A stretch of DNA of 64,000 bases from Imbricaverruca yamaguchii (taxonomy: Eukaryota > Arthropoda > Thecostraca > Neoverrucidae), in the NCBI GenBank assembly GCA_034440575.1, contig JAOTOL010001503.1:490001-554000 (forward strand), given 5' to 3'. The translations under genes were made by a program, and so were the position numbers. The notes beneath the pieces were generated by a model, which had not been told where the DNA came from, did no database searches, and saw nothing but the letters and a program-made list of their open reading frames with translations. The first letter of the stretch is position 1, and each line of letters begins with the position of its first letter. Positions 25,742 to 40,307 of this stretch are shown one piece after another.

Positions 25742-26710
25742 AAATCTGCGGATGATTTAAAGGTCTTTAGGGCAATAACAGGTCAAGATGAGCAATATCT
25801 CGCTGCAAAAAGACTTAGATGAACTTGTGAAGTGGTCCGAAGAATGGCAAATGAAATGCAATTTTGATAAGTGCAAAATCATGTGTGTAGGTAAGCAGCA
25901 TATGAAAGCTCCATACTTGATGGGTGGCCAAGTGCTATCAGTGACTCAACAGGAGAAGGATTTAGGTGTTATTCTAAACACAAAACTGTGGGCATCAGAA
26001 CAGATCAAGGAAGCCAGGAAGAAGGCACTGAGAATGCTCGGGGCAATAAATAGGAATGTATCATACAGAAGTGAGGAAGTGATCAGGAAGCTTTACTATG
26101 CATATGTCAGGCCACATTTGGAATACTGCATCCAAGCTTGGTCTCCTAGCTATGAAAAAGATTGTTGGCTTTTAGAGAGAGTACAAAAGAAGGCTACAAA
26201 AATGGTTAATGGTATAAGCGACCTGTCATATGAGGAAAGATTGAAGAAATTGAATATGTTTTCACTTAGATATAGAAGGCTGAGAGGAGATCTCATCGAG
26301 GTCTTGAAATTTGTCCATGGTCTGGAGAGGGGATATCTTGGGGAACTGTTTGAATTGAGCAGAAATGATGCAATTAGAGGTCATAAATTCAAAATTAAAG
26401 TTAACCACAGCAGACCAAGGTTAAGGCAGACTTTCTTCAGCAACAGGGTAGTAGAACACTGGAACCAGCTGCCAAAAAACATTGTCAGTAGCAACACATT
26501 GAACATCATTAAAAACAGCATAGACAATCATTATAAGAATAGAGGGCTTGCTTTTCAGTATTACAGGGACGGCTGATTGACAGATTGGGGGAGGGGCAAC
26601 TGGTTCAATGTACAGAGTGCAACCAAGAAGGTGCCCTTGTGGCTCATAGTTGCACTAATCTTCTATGTCTTTATGTCTGGATGTCTTTATGTCTTTATGT
26701 CTTTATGAGT
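25742..26710 (+). pseudogene. CR1/L2-like LINE: reverse transcriptase C-terminal half plus 3' UTR
   Basis: A reverse-transcriptase fragment starts just before the catalytic FADD-type motif, seen here as SADD at about 25745-25756. A frameshift near 25790 separates this from the long frame 25788-26576. That frame carries LVKWSEEWQMKCNFDKCK, EKDLGVIL, YVRPHLEYCIQAWSP, LLERVQKKATKMV, YEERLKKLNMFSLRYRRL and FFSNRVVEHWNQLP, ending at a normal stop. The 3' UTR (26577-26710) ends in repeated TCTTTATG octamers. CR1 elements characteristically end in short octamer repeats, which supports the CR1/L2 assignment. The copy is 5' truncated, lacking endonuclease and most of the polymerase palm. It shares about 95 percent of residues by eye with the copy at 4.2-4.9 kb. 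Confidence 0.88.
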
Positions 26711-26847
26711 GTGACCGACACCGCTTAGGACCACTCATTTTCTGCGCAATTGTTTACTTTTCAGTTGCTGGGCAAAGTAACACCAAAAAGAGGCTTTGAG
26801 TTTGATAAAAAGCAATGTTAAAAAAGAACTTAAAAATGCAGCAGAAC

Positions 26848-27821
26848 CTAACACGCGCCCTGGAGGGGCCTCAGAAAATTGCGTGCACTGGAGGGGGCGG
26901 AATCCGCCCCCGTAAGATATCGGCTCCTATTACAGCTGGGGAAACGAAATTAGCAGGATGGATGGATTCGGGAGTGAACTCTATTGTGTGCAAACTTCAC
27001 GACGTTAGGTCAATATTTTCGAGGTCAAATGAGGTAAAATGCCAAAAATGTATCTGGCTTTGCGAGGATTGGTTTGTCATTGTTATGGATCGCTGTGATT
27101 GTGTTTAAATGCTCCAAAATGGACACAAATGATGTTTTGGGCATTGCTAATGATCCAATGCAGATGCTAGACGAGGCATTTAACCTCAGGTCCCCCACAT
27201 AGTCGCACTTTATCAGGTCATTACTTGCTCCAGTTTCCGGAACTCGGCCGCCCGTCCGACTGCTCCATTGGGCGGTTCGTCGCAATCGGCTCCGGGGTTA
27301 TAATACGTCCCCATTGAAATGCTTAATACATAGGTACATAATAACAAGCAGTAGTTTTTTCAAGATGTGCAAGGTGTAACATGCAATGTTACATCAATCG
27401 CATGACGGTCATTTGCATTGATGTCAACATTCCGGTTGACCATGTTCGGTTCCATTAGCCTGTCGTGAACTTGACCTGACTTGACCCTGCTGACCACACA
27501 TGACTTCAAAACTATATAGCATAACATTCACATCAAATAAATCGCCAATGTTGCCAAGAACACTTCCCTTTTGCCAATGTACCGGATGCTCATTAGTGCC
27601 GATTTTTGTTGTCTGGCGCTACGAATTTTCTTTAACTTCAACGGCCCCTAACTCGGAAAAAAATCGGCAGATTTCCGTTTTCTGGCTTTACACAACGCGC
27701 TGGTCATTTCTGAGCTGGTACGCAAAGAATGGCATAAATCGGCCGGTAAAATCTGGAGTTAAATGCGAAAAACCGGAGGAGCAGACGGATTTCGCCCCCC
27801 TCGCTCCAGGGCGCGTGCTAA
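26848..27821 (-). mobile_element. TTAA-type element, second family, copy 2
   Basis: The left end reads CTAA then CACGCGCCCTGGAG (from 26852). The right end reads CTCCAGGGCGCGTG (to 27817) then CTAA. The 4-base flanks are CTAA on both sides, consistent with a duplicated TTAA-like target. The interior is inverted relative to the copy at 23828-24553 and is longer. No transposase frame was seen. Confidence 0.75.
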
Positions 27822-28542
27822 CCTAGCCTAACCTCCCATTGCAGATATAATCATGGATTGATAATCAAATAGGTTATTTTGATAGATGAAAGACTTTGTC
27901 GTTCTTTTTTTGAAAAGATAATTGTATAAACTGAGATGTCTAGGAATATAACACCATGTTCAAATGTATATCCTTCAGTGTGGCCATTTGGGCCGGACAA
28001 TGTGTAGGCCTCTGATTTTTTTGCTTCCTATGCAATTTGACGCAAAAAGAAATATTTAATTCATAGCTAAGGATGTTCTATTGATTTCATGTATTTTCAC
28101 AACCGAGATGCAACGATCACCTATTGCGTGTTGCATATTACTTTTGACCCAGCTATGCTAAGATGTTGAATGACCTCCATATCCCCACACTTACCATGAT
28201 ACCAATAATTGGCATTTTCGCTTTGTTCCCTTTATCATGGTTTAGCTATGCAAATCTGCGATGCAATATGTTTCCATCTTTGTGACGGGAAATAGTGACA
28301 CGTGCTGCAGCACGTGTGACCAGAATCATGCTCGTCTCACGACTGGCTGCCTTTATTGAACATTCTTTTTCGCTTGGTGACTTTGATTGCGTTCAACGTG
28401 CTCGTAAACACGACATTGATAAAAGAAAGATGCAGACTATTGCTGCTGTGGCGGTGTGCTGGACATGCCTCAACATTCCTCCCCAGTGCGCGCGACACAC
28501 ATCACCCGTCCGCGTCACTCAATTCCTGCCAACATCACACCG

Positions 28543-28599
28543 AATGGGCCTATATTATCAACATGGTCGGTGCGCCCTAAAGCCCAAATAACTAACTAA
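28543..28599 (+). mobile_element. 57-bp retro-insertion of the LINE 3' hairpin, with 13-bp target duplication
   Basis: The insert reads into GGTCGGTGCGCCCTAAAGCC and ends in a (CTAA)n-like tail. It is flanked by CAACATCACACCG on both sides (28530-28542 and 28600-28612). Its hairpin part matches the 3' end downstream of the reverse transcriptase at 63.5 kb. Related words AACATCACAC also recur in the neighbouring sequence, so the duplication is slightly less certain than at 41.8 kb. Confidence 0.7.
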
Positions 28600-28612
28600 C
28601 AACATCACACCG

Positions 28613-32088
<3,476 letters not shown>

Positions 32089-32665
32089 TTAACCAGTCTC
32101 AACTCAGTAGGGGTCTTCAACCGCCGCCCCCTCAAGTTTTTCCCGGTAGTGGACGAACGGCGCGCGGCGGCGCGCCCAAATTTGGCACACCTTTTTCCAC
32201 ATTAATTTGACATGCTGTTTCAAAATTTTGAAGTCAGGTCATCTAGGGTGAATGAGTTAGTCAAGTGAGGTCAAGTGACCTCCAAAAACGTTCAACCAGT
32301 CGTCACGCTTTAACGGATACAGATTTTTTAATAAAACTTTCAGCGTTTGCTTATCTTCAGGGATGCAACAAAATGTACGAGTGGAATTTTTCATTTTTTT
32401 CCCCGTTTTTGACTACATATAAATTTTGCAATTAAAATTGCAATAATTCAAATAGAAGATTCTGGCTAAAGTAAGCACTTTTTATTAGGGAAAGATGACA
32501 TGACTTCCAACAACGTGTATCGGTCTGCTCTACCCACTGGAAAAGGAAAATTAAAGAAAACTTGAAAACTCGAAATTTTGAAATTAAAAAGAAACAACAT
32601 TTCTTCTTTTGGAGGCCAAAAAATATGGCCCTGGTCGAATTCGCTGTCCTTTTATCCTTCAAAAT
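32089..32665 (+). mobile_element. Truncated piggyBac-like TTAA element, copy C
   Basis: It starts at TTAA (32089-32092) with a diverged terminus. It then matches copy A over GGGTCTTCAACCGCC, GAACGGCGCG, TTTGGCACACCTTTTTCCAC, GTTCAACCAGTCGTCACGCT and GGATGCAACAAAA. It loses homology near 32665, where the GGGCCC-type minisatellite begins, so its right end is missing. Confidence 0.75.
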
Positions 32666-34300
32666 AAGTCGTCGGGCCCCAAAGTCGCACTGAGGACCTG
32701 AAAATCACATTTTCCCTGTAAAATTCGTTCAGTGACCTCTGTGAATGACGCTGAGCCTCCAAAATGTGGGACCGGGCCCTCAAAACGTCGTGCATGGGCC
32801 CTGAAAATTACGCTAGTGGCCTAAAATCATCGGGCCAGGGCCCTCGAAATAGAGCTTGGAACCCAAAATGTCTGGTCGGGCCACTGAAGATCACGCTTGA
32901 CCCCTAAAAGTTCGACCGAGTTTCCTGAAAATCACACTGGGGGCCTCAAACGTTCGCGCCTGGGCTCTTGAAAATCACGTTGGGGACTAAAAAGTCGTGT
33001 CGGTGTCCTTGAAGATAGCACTTTAGCCACAAAAGACGAGTCGGGCCACGGGATATCGTGTTGGGGGCCTCAAAGGTTTGCGCATGTGCCATGCAAATCA
33101 CACTAGGGGCTAGACAGGTCGCGCAGGGGCCCCATAAGTAGCCGCTGTCTCATACAAATCAATTTTTATCCGAAATATCACTCGAAGTGAGATATGCTCC
33201 CAAAAGTCGTGTAGGGGACCCAAAAAATCGTGCTGGAGCATCAACGATTATCATGGTGGCACTCTGAATTCGCGTAGGGGCTACGAATAAATATACCGGG
33301 CCCCAGAAAACTCGCGCCTGGGCCGGACAATTTGCGCCGTCAAAATCGTCTTGGGGCCCAGCTAAGTACAACGTGCCCCGGGATCTCTCGAGGAGCCTCC
33401 AAATGTGACAATAGGGACAGAAAGTTCACGTCGGTAATCCAAAAACCTGCGTTAGGGCATCAAAAACTGCCGTGGGGATTTCCATAATTTGTCATCGTGG
33501 GCCCCAAGTAAGCACAACGCGGCCCCAAAAATCCATCTTCACCCGAAAACGATCGAACCGGAGCCCTCCAAAATAAGGCGTGATTTTTATTTGTAAAATG
33601 TCTCAGCCAGAAAAGTCGCACTGAAGCCCCAAACATAGCACCAGATGTCTTTAAAAATCGCATACAGACCCGAAGAAAAAAACGTACTGGGATTCGAGAA
33701 ATCGCAGCGAGACGCAAAACTATGGCGCCGGGGATAAAAAAGTCGATATTTGGGCTTAAAAGGCATAGAGGTCCCCCAAAATTACATCGAATGCAGAACT
33801 CCAAAGTCGGGACCCCAGTAACTATGCGTGCTGTAGCCCTACAAGTGTGCGTCAGGAGCCCCAAATAAACACAGCAGGACCCCAAGAGTGCAATGAGGCT
33901 GAAATGGCATCAGGCCCTCCAAAGCGCACCGATTTTCGCAAAAAGCTTCAGGGTCTTCAAACATGTGTTGCATCCCTATATAAACACACCGGGAGCTCTA
34001 AAATAATATACCGGAGGCCCTCATAGCACACCGGGGCCATGAGACCACATGATGGCTTCAAAAGTGGGCTGCGGGCCGCAAAAAGCGACATTGACCTAAA
34101 ACAGAACAAAAAGGTCGGGCTCTAAATAAATACATCGGTCTGTTCGAAAATGCGCCGGTACCTAGAACAATTATTCGGCACACAAAAAGCAGCAAACCCC
34201 TAACAAGAGCTTGAGCCTCAAAAGTGTGCCGAGCACCTTACAAAGATTGTCTGGATCCCTGAAACACATCCGCAGACGAAAAAAGCGCAACGGGTCAAAA
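32666..34300. repeat. Highly degenerate ~28-30-bp minisatellite
   Basis: Words like GGGCCCCAAAAGTCG, GAAAATCACGCTGGGGGCC and CCCTCGAAAT recur every 25 to 35 bases over 1.6 kb. They become more diverged to the right. It begins exactly where the TTAA element copy C ends. It resembles the reverse complement of the tract at 1.08-2.86 kb. Confidence 0.7.
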
Positions 34301-35887
34301 ATTAATGAACACCGAACCAGAGCCTCGGTTCTGTAGTCAATCTGAAAGCATATTTAACCAAAGAGATGCAATGCATCAAAGCTGCGAAGCATTCAAACGC
34401 GTATAATATGGCGCAAGACTATCATGCGTTAAAAATTACCAACTCGTAGGAGGCCTAGCAGAAAACGTAGAATCGCACACACTCTGTGGCAAATGCGCCA
34501 AATGCGCAAGGAGGGTGTTCACGTGCACGAACGTTGGTGTGGTGATGATCGGGCGTTATGAACTGGAATGCCTGAAATTGGAAAATTTTGCACTTTTAAG
34601 TGATTTGTTCAGGTGTAACTTCAGAAGTCTGAGGTAATTTATCAATGAATATCAAAAGGAAAACCATCGAGCAACGTGGGGAGTTTGGATTGAAATTCGG
34701 TGGCTCAGAAACGATGGTGATAGATTGAGCCCCATCCACAGGGCAATTAAGTTTGTCACTAATAATCATATTTGTGAAAATATGATTATCTCTGTGAACT
34801 TCTGCTAGCCCTTGCGAACATCTACGGGCCCAGATCGCGATCGCTTCGGTCATAACTCAGTGGCGATTTGCTTTCGTAGAGAAGCATGCGATGTGAAAAT
34901 GGTGCTTCACTGATCGGAAAACTGCACTTCATTCAGAAGGTTTTGCTGCACCCCTTGCATTGTTCTGGTGTTCCTACAGAAGGATCGAGTGTGAACCATT
35001 TTCGAACATTTAATGAATAATAATCATCTAAGGAACTACTTACCCCTCACCAAATACTGAATCACTACTCTTTCAAATAAAGTGTTCACATTCTACCGCA
35101 AGCAGCAAGGGCAGCAGAATCTTGGACGCCGTTCTTTTCCGGTTCTCCGGGACAGGCCGGCATAGTCGGGTCACCGAGACAAGAACTACGTATACCTACG
35201 ACCTCAGAACATCCCGACCGTAGGCGAAGCTCAGAAATCCCCATGGGACGCCTCGAAGGACCAGGATCCGACACAGCAACAGCAACCGCAGCAACAGCAG
35301 CAAACAGCAACCGCTTTTAGCGCGTAAAACATGGCGAACATTTCCGGATTTGCGCGGTGAAGATTTCAATATTTCTTCTTTGATACAAAGTATTTTTTCG
35401 TTCATCAGGGGGAGGAGGGCAGATCCCGCCACCTGGCTGTATCTCTGCGTGTAAATGACCTCAAAATGTGATGTTTACAAATGTAGACCTCAATATATAT
35501 CTATATATATATATATATATATATATGGCTCCATTAATGTTTTCACCTGCTTTCTGGAAATCCAATCAGTGTCTCACTGACTTTCCCAAACCACAGGGTG
35601 GTGGTCAGTCAGATAATCCTGTGTTTTTCGATGGCTGCAATGTTCGCCGACGAGCTCTTGAATAAGTCCAAATTTGTAATGCAATCCCCCTGATGAACAC
35701 CTCAAACGCTTGTATTCGGGTCGCCAGCTTTGACATTGCTGGACCTAGGTGCAGATCCAACATTGTCTTTCAAGGGCAACATAAAGCTGCAGTAAACTCC
35801 TCCGATAAATAATTAGCATGACATCAAGATATCTTGGATAGAATGCAAAGACAAACAAACCTTCAAGCGAGTCACACGGGGGTGATG
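34301..35887. other. No gene recognised; short (TA)n at 35491-35526
   Basis: No motif-bearing frame is present. A CAG/CAA-rich stretch occurs at about 35275-35312 and a 36-base TA tract at 35491-35526. Confidence 0.45.
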
Positions 35888-35894
35888 CAACCTG

Positions 35895-36130
35895 GGGAGG
35901 GTAGTTGGATCGGATGCCCGAGTGGCACCAAGGTCCCGGGTTCGACATTGATACCTCCCGGGACATTTCCCAATCCCGCGACCCAGCGGCGGAAAAGTGT
36001 GCGCGGTGCCATTAGCCGTGATCCGGCATAAAATTCGTCTTTCCGTGAGAGCAAGACCTCGGCTTTTAATTTTGAAGTTGGTGGTTAAAAAGACGATGGC
36101 TATCCTATTCAAGGCAGGGTCAATCTTGGT
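35895..36130 (+). repeat. SINE-like copy with Pol III A and B box remnants
   Basis: TGCCCGAGTGG (A-box like) is followed closely by AAGGTCCCGGGTTCGACATT, containing GGTTCGA of a B box. The spacing between boxes is too short for a tRNA, as if the anticodon arm had been deleted. The body continues through GGCATAAAATTCGTC and a short A-rich 3' part. The head shares AAGGTCCCGGGTT with the copy at 2.95-3.02 kb. Confidence 0.5.
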
Positions 36131-36704
36131 TTGTTTGCCTGTTTATCTTGACGGACATCCTGCTTCACCTTGATCTAGCTAAAGCTCGGTTCACACTATG
36201 GTTTTTTGACGCTTTCCGAGCGTTTATTAATCGTTTTTAAGCCGTTTCATCAAACAAACGGCAATCGAACGTGCTCGAGATGCCCGTCAGCACTGCGTTT
36301 TACGAACGTTTTACACGATCGGGGCCTCGCACAGTGTGCACTGGGGCATGTCACGACCGCGTAATGGACGTCTACCTGGCGTTCAAAATATAGACTTGGC
36401 GTTCTGTTGGTGTGGTTGAGTAGTCGCGATGTATTCAAAGTTTGGTTGGCTGTCTATAACTAGGTTGGAATAATTTATTTGCCTGTGGCTAGAACATTTC
36501 ATTTTCTAGCAACCTCTTTTGGCTCTCTTTTGATGTGTGCATGATATGCATATTGAAATATGTGCATCTTAATTTTGGTCCTCACGTGGTCAAAGTGCAC
36601 GTAAGTTCATGTCCCAAGCTAGGCTGTAAATCTAACCCAACTGTTTCGTCTGTAGACTCATGGTTCAGCATGTTAGTACTCATGGTTCAGCGTAGGCAGT
36701 TAGC

Positions 36705-36782
36705 TGATTGTGTTCACAAAATGCAACCAGGAAGAGCCCCTGTGGTTCATTGTTGCACTTCTTCGCTAAGCTAATATGTCAG
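36705..36782 (+). mobile_element. CR1/L2-like LINE, 3' UTR fragment
   Basis: ATGCAACCAGGAAGAGCCCC, then TGTGGTTCATTGTTGCACTT, match the 3' UTR of the LINE copy at 26.6 kb (GTGCAACCAAGAAGGTGCCC, then TTGTGGCTCATAGTTGCACT). Only about 80 bases of the 3' end are present, so this is a very short 5'-truncated insertion. Confidence 0.7.
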
Positions 36783-37551
36783 AATATAACGTGCGATATA
36801 TCTTAGCTTGCATCGATACAAGTATTCAGGATTTCCACACAAATTTAATCGGTGGCAGTCGCGTCAGAATGGTCTCACTGGTGTCTCAATTGATTCGCAG
36901 GGAAGCGTAAAATGAACGTTTTCATTCGGGGAAACAGCGTGTGTTATTCCCGCTGTTTTCCGCTCGTTTTACGTCAATCTTCTGTTTCACGTTCGATATC
37001 CGTTCGTTTCACAAATTATTGACGCTCCGAATTACAAAGTGTGAACCGAACTTAAGACGCCACATTTTCCACCTCCCTCACGTTTCGGGTCCGGTCCGTC
37101 TGGCGAGTGTGGCCTGGGTCTGGTTAGTCTAGTCGAGACCCACCTGTTTTGCCTGTGCTTAGCTGCTCAATTTGTGCATCATCCCCGCATTCCATCTCAC
37201 CTGAAAGTCCAGCCTATCCAGTCCGCTTGCCTTGTTGACTTATGTGGTCCCTCGGTGTTTGGCTTCGTCCCCTCCGGAGCAGTGATGTAGTTTCGCATGC
37301 TTTTAGGAGGGCACTTGCCCCTCCCCCACATTGGTTGTGCTCATCCAATAATATCGACTTTTAGCATGGGACCCTACGTGGTATCCCCATAATTTATTCC
37401 AGCGTGTCCATTGCCCTCTTGTATTGTGCCCTCCCAATAATTTTCAGAAAGCCTACACCTATGCTCTAGAGAAATGTCCCTCCAAAGCAAGCACTTCAAC
37501 CCTAGCCCGGTCAAAATTCCTGGGTCCGCACACACGTTTGCATAGGGAGCG

Positions 37552-38321
37552 CTGACTACAGTTCCCAGACCACCGAGGTGTCTGACTACAGTGCTCGGGC
37601 CACCGAGGTGTCTGACTACAGTGCCCGAGCCACCGAGGTGTCTGACTACAGTGCCCGGGCCACCGAGGTGTCTGACTACAGTGCCCGAGCCACCGAGGTG
37701 TCTGACTACAGTGCCCGGGCCACCGAGGTGTCTGACTACAGTGCCCGGGCCACCGAGGTGTCTGACTACAGTGCCCGGACCACCGAGGTGTCTGACTACA
37801 GTGCCCGAGCCACCGAGGTGTCTGACTACAGTGCCCAGGCCACCGAGGTGTCTGACTACAGTGCCCGAGCCACCGAGGTGTCTGACTACAGTGCCCGGAC
37901 CACCGAGGTGTCTGACTACAGTGCCCGAGCCACCGAGGTTTCTGACTACAGTGCCCGGGCCACCGAGGTGTCGGACTACAGTGCCCGAGCCACCGAAGTG
38001 TCTGACTACAGTGCCCGGGCCACCGATGTGTCTGACTACAGTGCCCGAGCCACCGAGGTGTCTGACTACAGTGCCCGGACTCCGAGGTGTCTGACTACAG
38101 TGCCCGGGCCACCGAGGTGTCTGACTACAGTGCCCGGACCTCCGAGGTGTCTGACTACAGTGCCCGAGCCACCGAGGTGTCTGACTACAGTGCCCGGACC
38201 TCCGAGGTGTCTGACTACAGTGCCCGGACCTCCGAGGTGTCTGACTACAGTGCCCGGGCCACCGAGGTGTCTGACTACAGTGCCCGGACCTCCGAGGTGT
38301 CTGACTACAGTGCCCGGGCCA
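37552..38321. repeat. 30-bp tandem array, about 26 copies
   Basis: The unit is TCTGACTACAGTGCCCGAGC followed by CACCGAGGTG, exactly 30 bases. Copies differ mainly at GAGC/GGGC/GACC and, from 38078 on, at CACC/CTCC. A single-base loss near 38080 shifts the frame, yet the frames remain open because 30 is divisible by three. The 10-residue VSDYSARATE repeat frame is thus not evidence for a protein. There are no spacers, so it is not CRISPR. Confidence 0.95.
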
Positions 38322-38904
38322 GTGGCTGTGGATAAGAAGCAGTGTCTAGTCCGAGTACTCTGTGCCAGGGACCATGACTGGCTGTGGATAAGAAGCAGTG
38401 TCTAGTCTGAGTACTCTCTCCCAGGGACCATGACTGGCTGTGGATAAGAAGCAGTGTCTAGTCCGAGTACTCTGTGCCAGGGACCATGACTGGCTGTGGA
38501 TAAGAAGCAGTGTCTAGTCTGAGTACTCTCTGCCAGGGACCATGACTGGCTGTGGATAAGAAGCAGTGTCTAGTCCGAGTACTCTGTGCCAGTGACCTTG
38601 ACTGGCTGTGGATACGAAGCAGTGTCCAGTCTGAGTACTCTGTGCCAGGGACCATGACTGGCTGTGGATAAGAAGCAGTGTCTAGTCTGAGTACTCTGTA
38701 CCAGGGACCATGACTGGCTGTGGATAAGAAGCAGTGTCTAGTCCGAGTACTCTGTGCCAGGGACCATGACTGGCTGTGGATACGAAGCAGTGTCCAGTCT
38801 GAGTACTCTGTGCCAGGGACCATGACTGGCTGTGGATAAGAAGCAGTGTCTAGTCTGAGTACTCTGTGCCAGGGACCATGACTGGCTGTGGATAAGAAGC
38901 AGCA
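38322..38904. repeat. 56-bp tandem array, about 10 copies
   Basis: The unit contains GGCTGTGGATAAGAAGCAGT, GTCTAGTCTGAGTACTCTGT and GCCAGGGACCATGACT. The period is exactly 56 (starts at 38325, 38381 and 38437). It follows the 30-bp array with no gap, the boundary falling in GTGCCCGGGCCAGTGGCTGT. The minus-strand frame of 241 codons is repeat-driven. Confidence 0.95.
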
Positions 38905-39431
38905 TCCTGTTCGATGACGCGGTGCTAAAGACCATGATTTCTGCACTCTATGGCTATATTTACAGCACCGTGCATTGACAAACATGCATGCATATAATGC
39001 ACTTCTGGGAATAGTATGTAATGGTGGTAGAATATCCATTTTGACTACGTGTTTGCATGGTAGAAGTAGGAACACGTTTACCACAAATCGGTGACAAGAA
39101 GCGGGCATTGTGGGCAGCATAAGCAGCACACACTGAATCTCCGAGCTGGATGCATTTGCATCTCCATTTGGATACATGTGCAACTGAGCGCACCTAAGCT
39201 TAGGCTACCAAATCACCCGTTTCGACATCGAAACAAACGCCATCATTAATCCATTGGTTATCGAGAGATCGCATGGAGCAATACGTATCACAGATCATCA
39301 AAGCACCGAAGCGTTCAGCTGCTGTGCTAGGTTGTATTACACGGGACCATAGAGCACATCCATAAATAGCTGAACACTACACACAACGCTTCCTCGTCGG
39401 CACCGATGGGGACTGGGCGGCTGGCGGGCCG

Positions 39432-39554
39432 CTACGTCTCGGTGACAGCCGGCGGCGCGTCGGCTGGCTGCGAGAGTTGTGACAGTCGAGCCTGCTCTCG
39501 CTCCAGGCTCTGGCGACGCCACTTGATTCGTCTGTTCTGAAACCACACCTTCAC
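39432..39554 (-). CDS. Not: Not homeobox gene, exon 3
   Basis: This exon codes for residues 174-213: recognition helix VKVWFQNRRIKWRRQ (homeodomain 45-59), then a short Leu/Ser/Pro tail ending ADAPPAVTET and TAG at 39434-39432. The acceptor is TGTTGCAG|GTG at 39555/39554. No clear AATAAA was found just downstream. Confidence 0.95.
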   Translation of the reverse strand: MKVWFQNRRIKWRRQSLEREQARLSQLSQPADAPPAVTET

Positions 39555-40121
39555 CTGCAACACAGAGAGTGAGTTAAGCGGGTGGACAGCACACTGGCAC
39601 TTGAAGCACTGACAAACACAGTAATGAGGAAGTGGAGCATCACACAACTGATTATGGATGGTCTCAATTATCAAAACGGTTAATTGAAGATGGTCTAAAT
39701 CACTACTATTATAAAGTATTTTCCCCCAGTTTCAGATTTCCAAACCACTGCCCTCCTAGAATCCAACAGAAAGCGATTGGTTTTTTATGTTCGATTCCTC
39801 TTCGTTTGACTTCAGGTCAAGGATTGAGGTTCTTTGATATGCTGAAACGTTCCGTGCTTATGCTCCCTGCAAGAACGCTTCGCCATATAATACATAGTTT
39901 CTATGTTCTCCTTGATGTTTCGTGAACTGACGACTACTTGAGACACTGTAATGTATCCTGCACCTTCCAAAGATCTCCACGAATCCTGTAATGATCTGCA
40001 TTTAGTTTGCAGTGCAGTTTGGATAAGACGTGTGTTGCTAAGGACTACTCTGGGTAAGGAACGGTAAGCTTACATGCATTGTGTTCACGAGGTATATGGA
40101 ATCACAACTGATGTCAATACA

Positions 40122-40202
<81 letters not shown>

Positions 40203-40221
40203 ACATATATATATATATATG

Positions 40222-40307
<86 letters not shown>

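Noticed and set aside
37578..38405. 275-codon repeat protein (VSDYSARATE units) or CRISPR-like array
   Set aside because: The 30-bp units are contiguous with no spacers, the frame shifts near 38080 without a stop, and the frame continues into an unrelated array.
38458..39183. 241-codon minus-strand open frame
   Set aside because: Most of it is the 56-bp tandem array read in one frame; there are no domain words.
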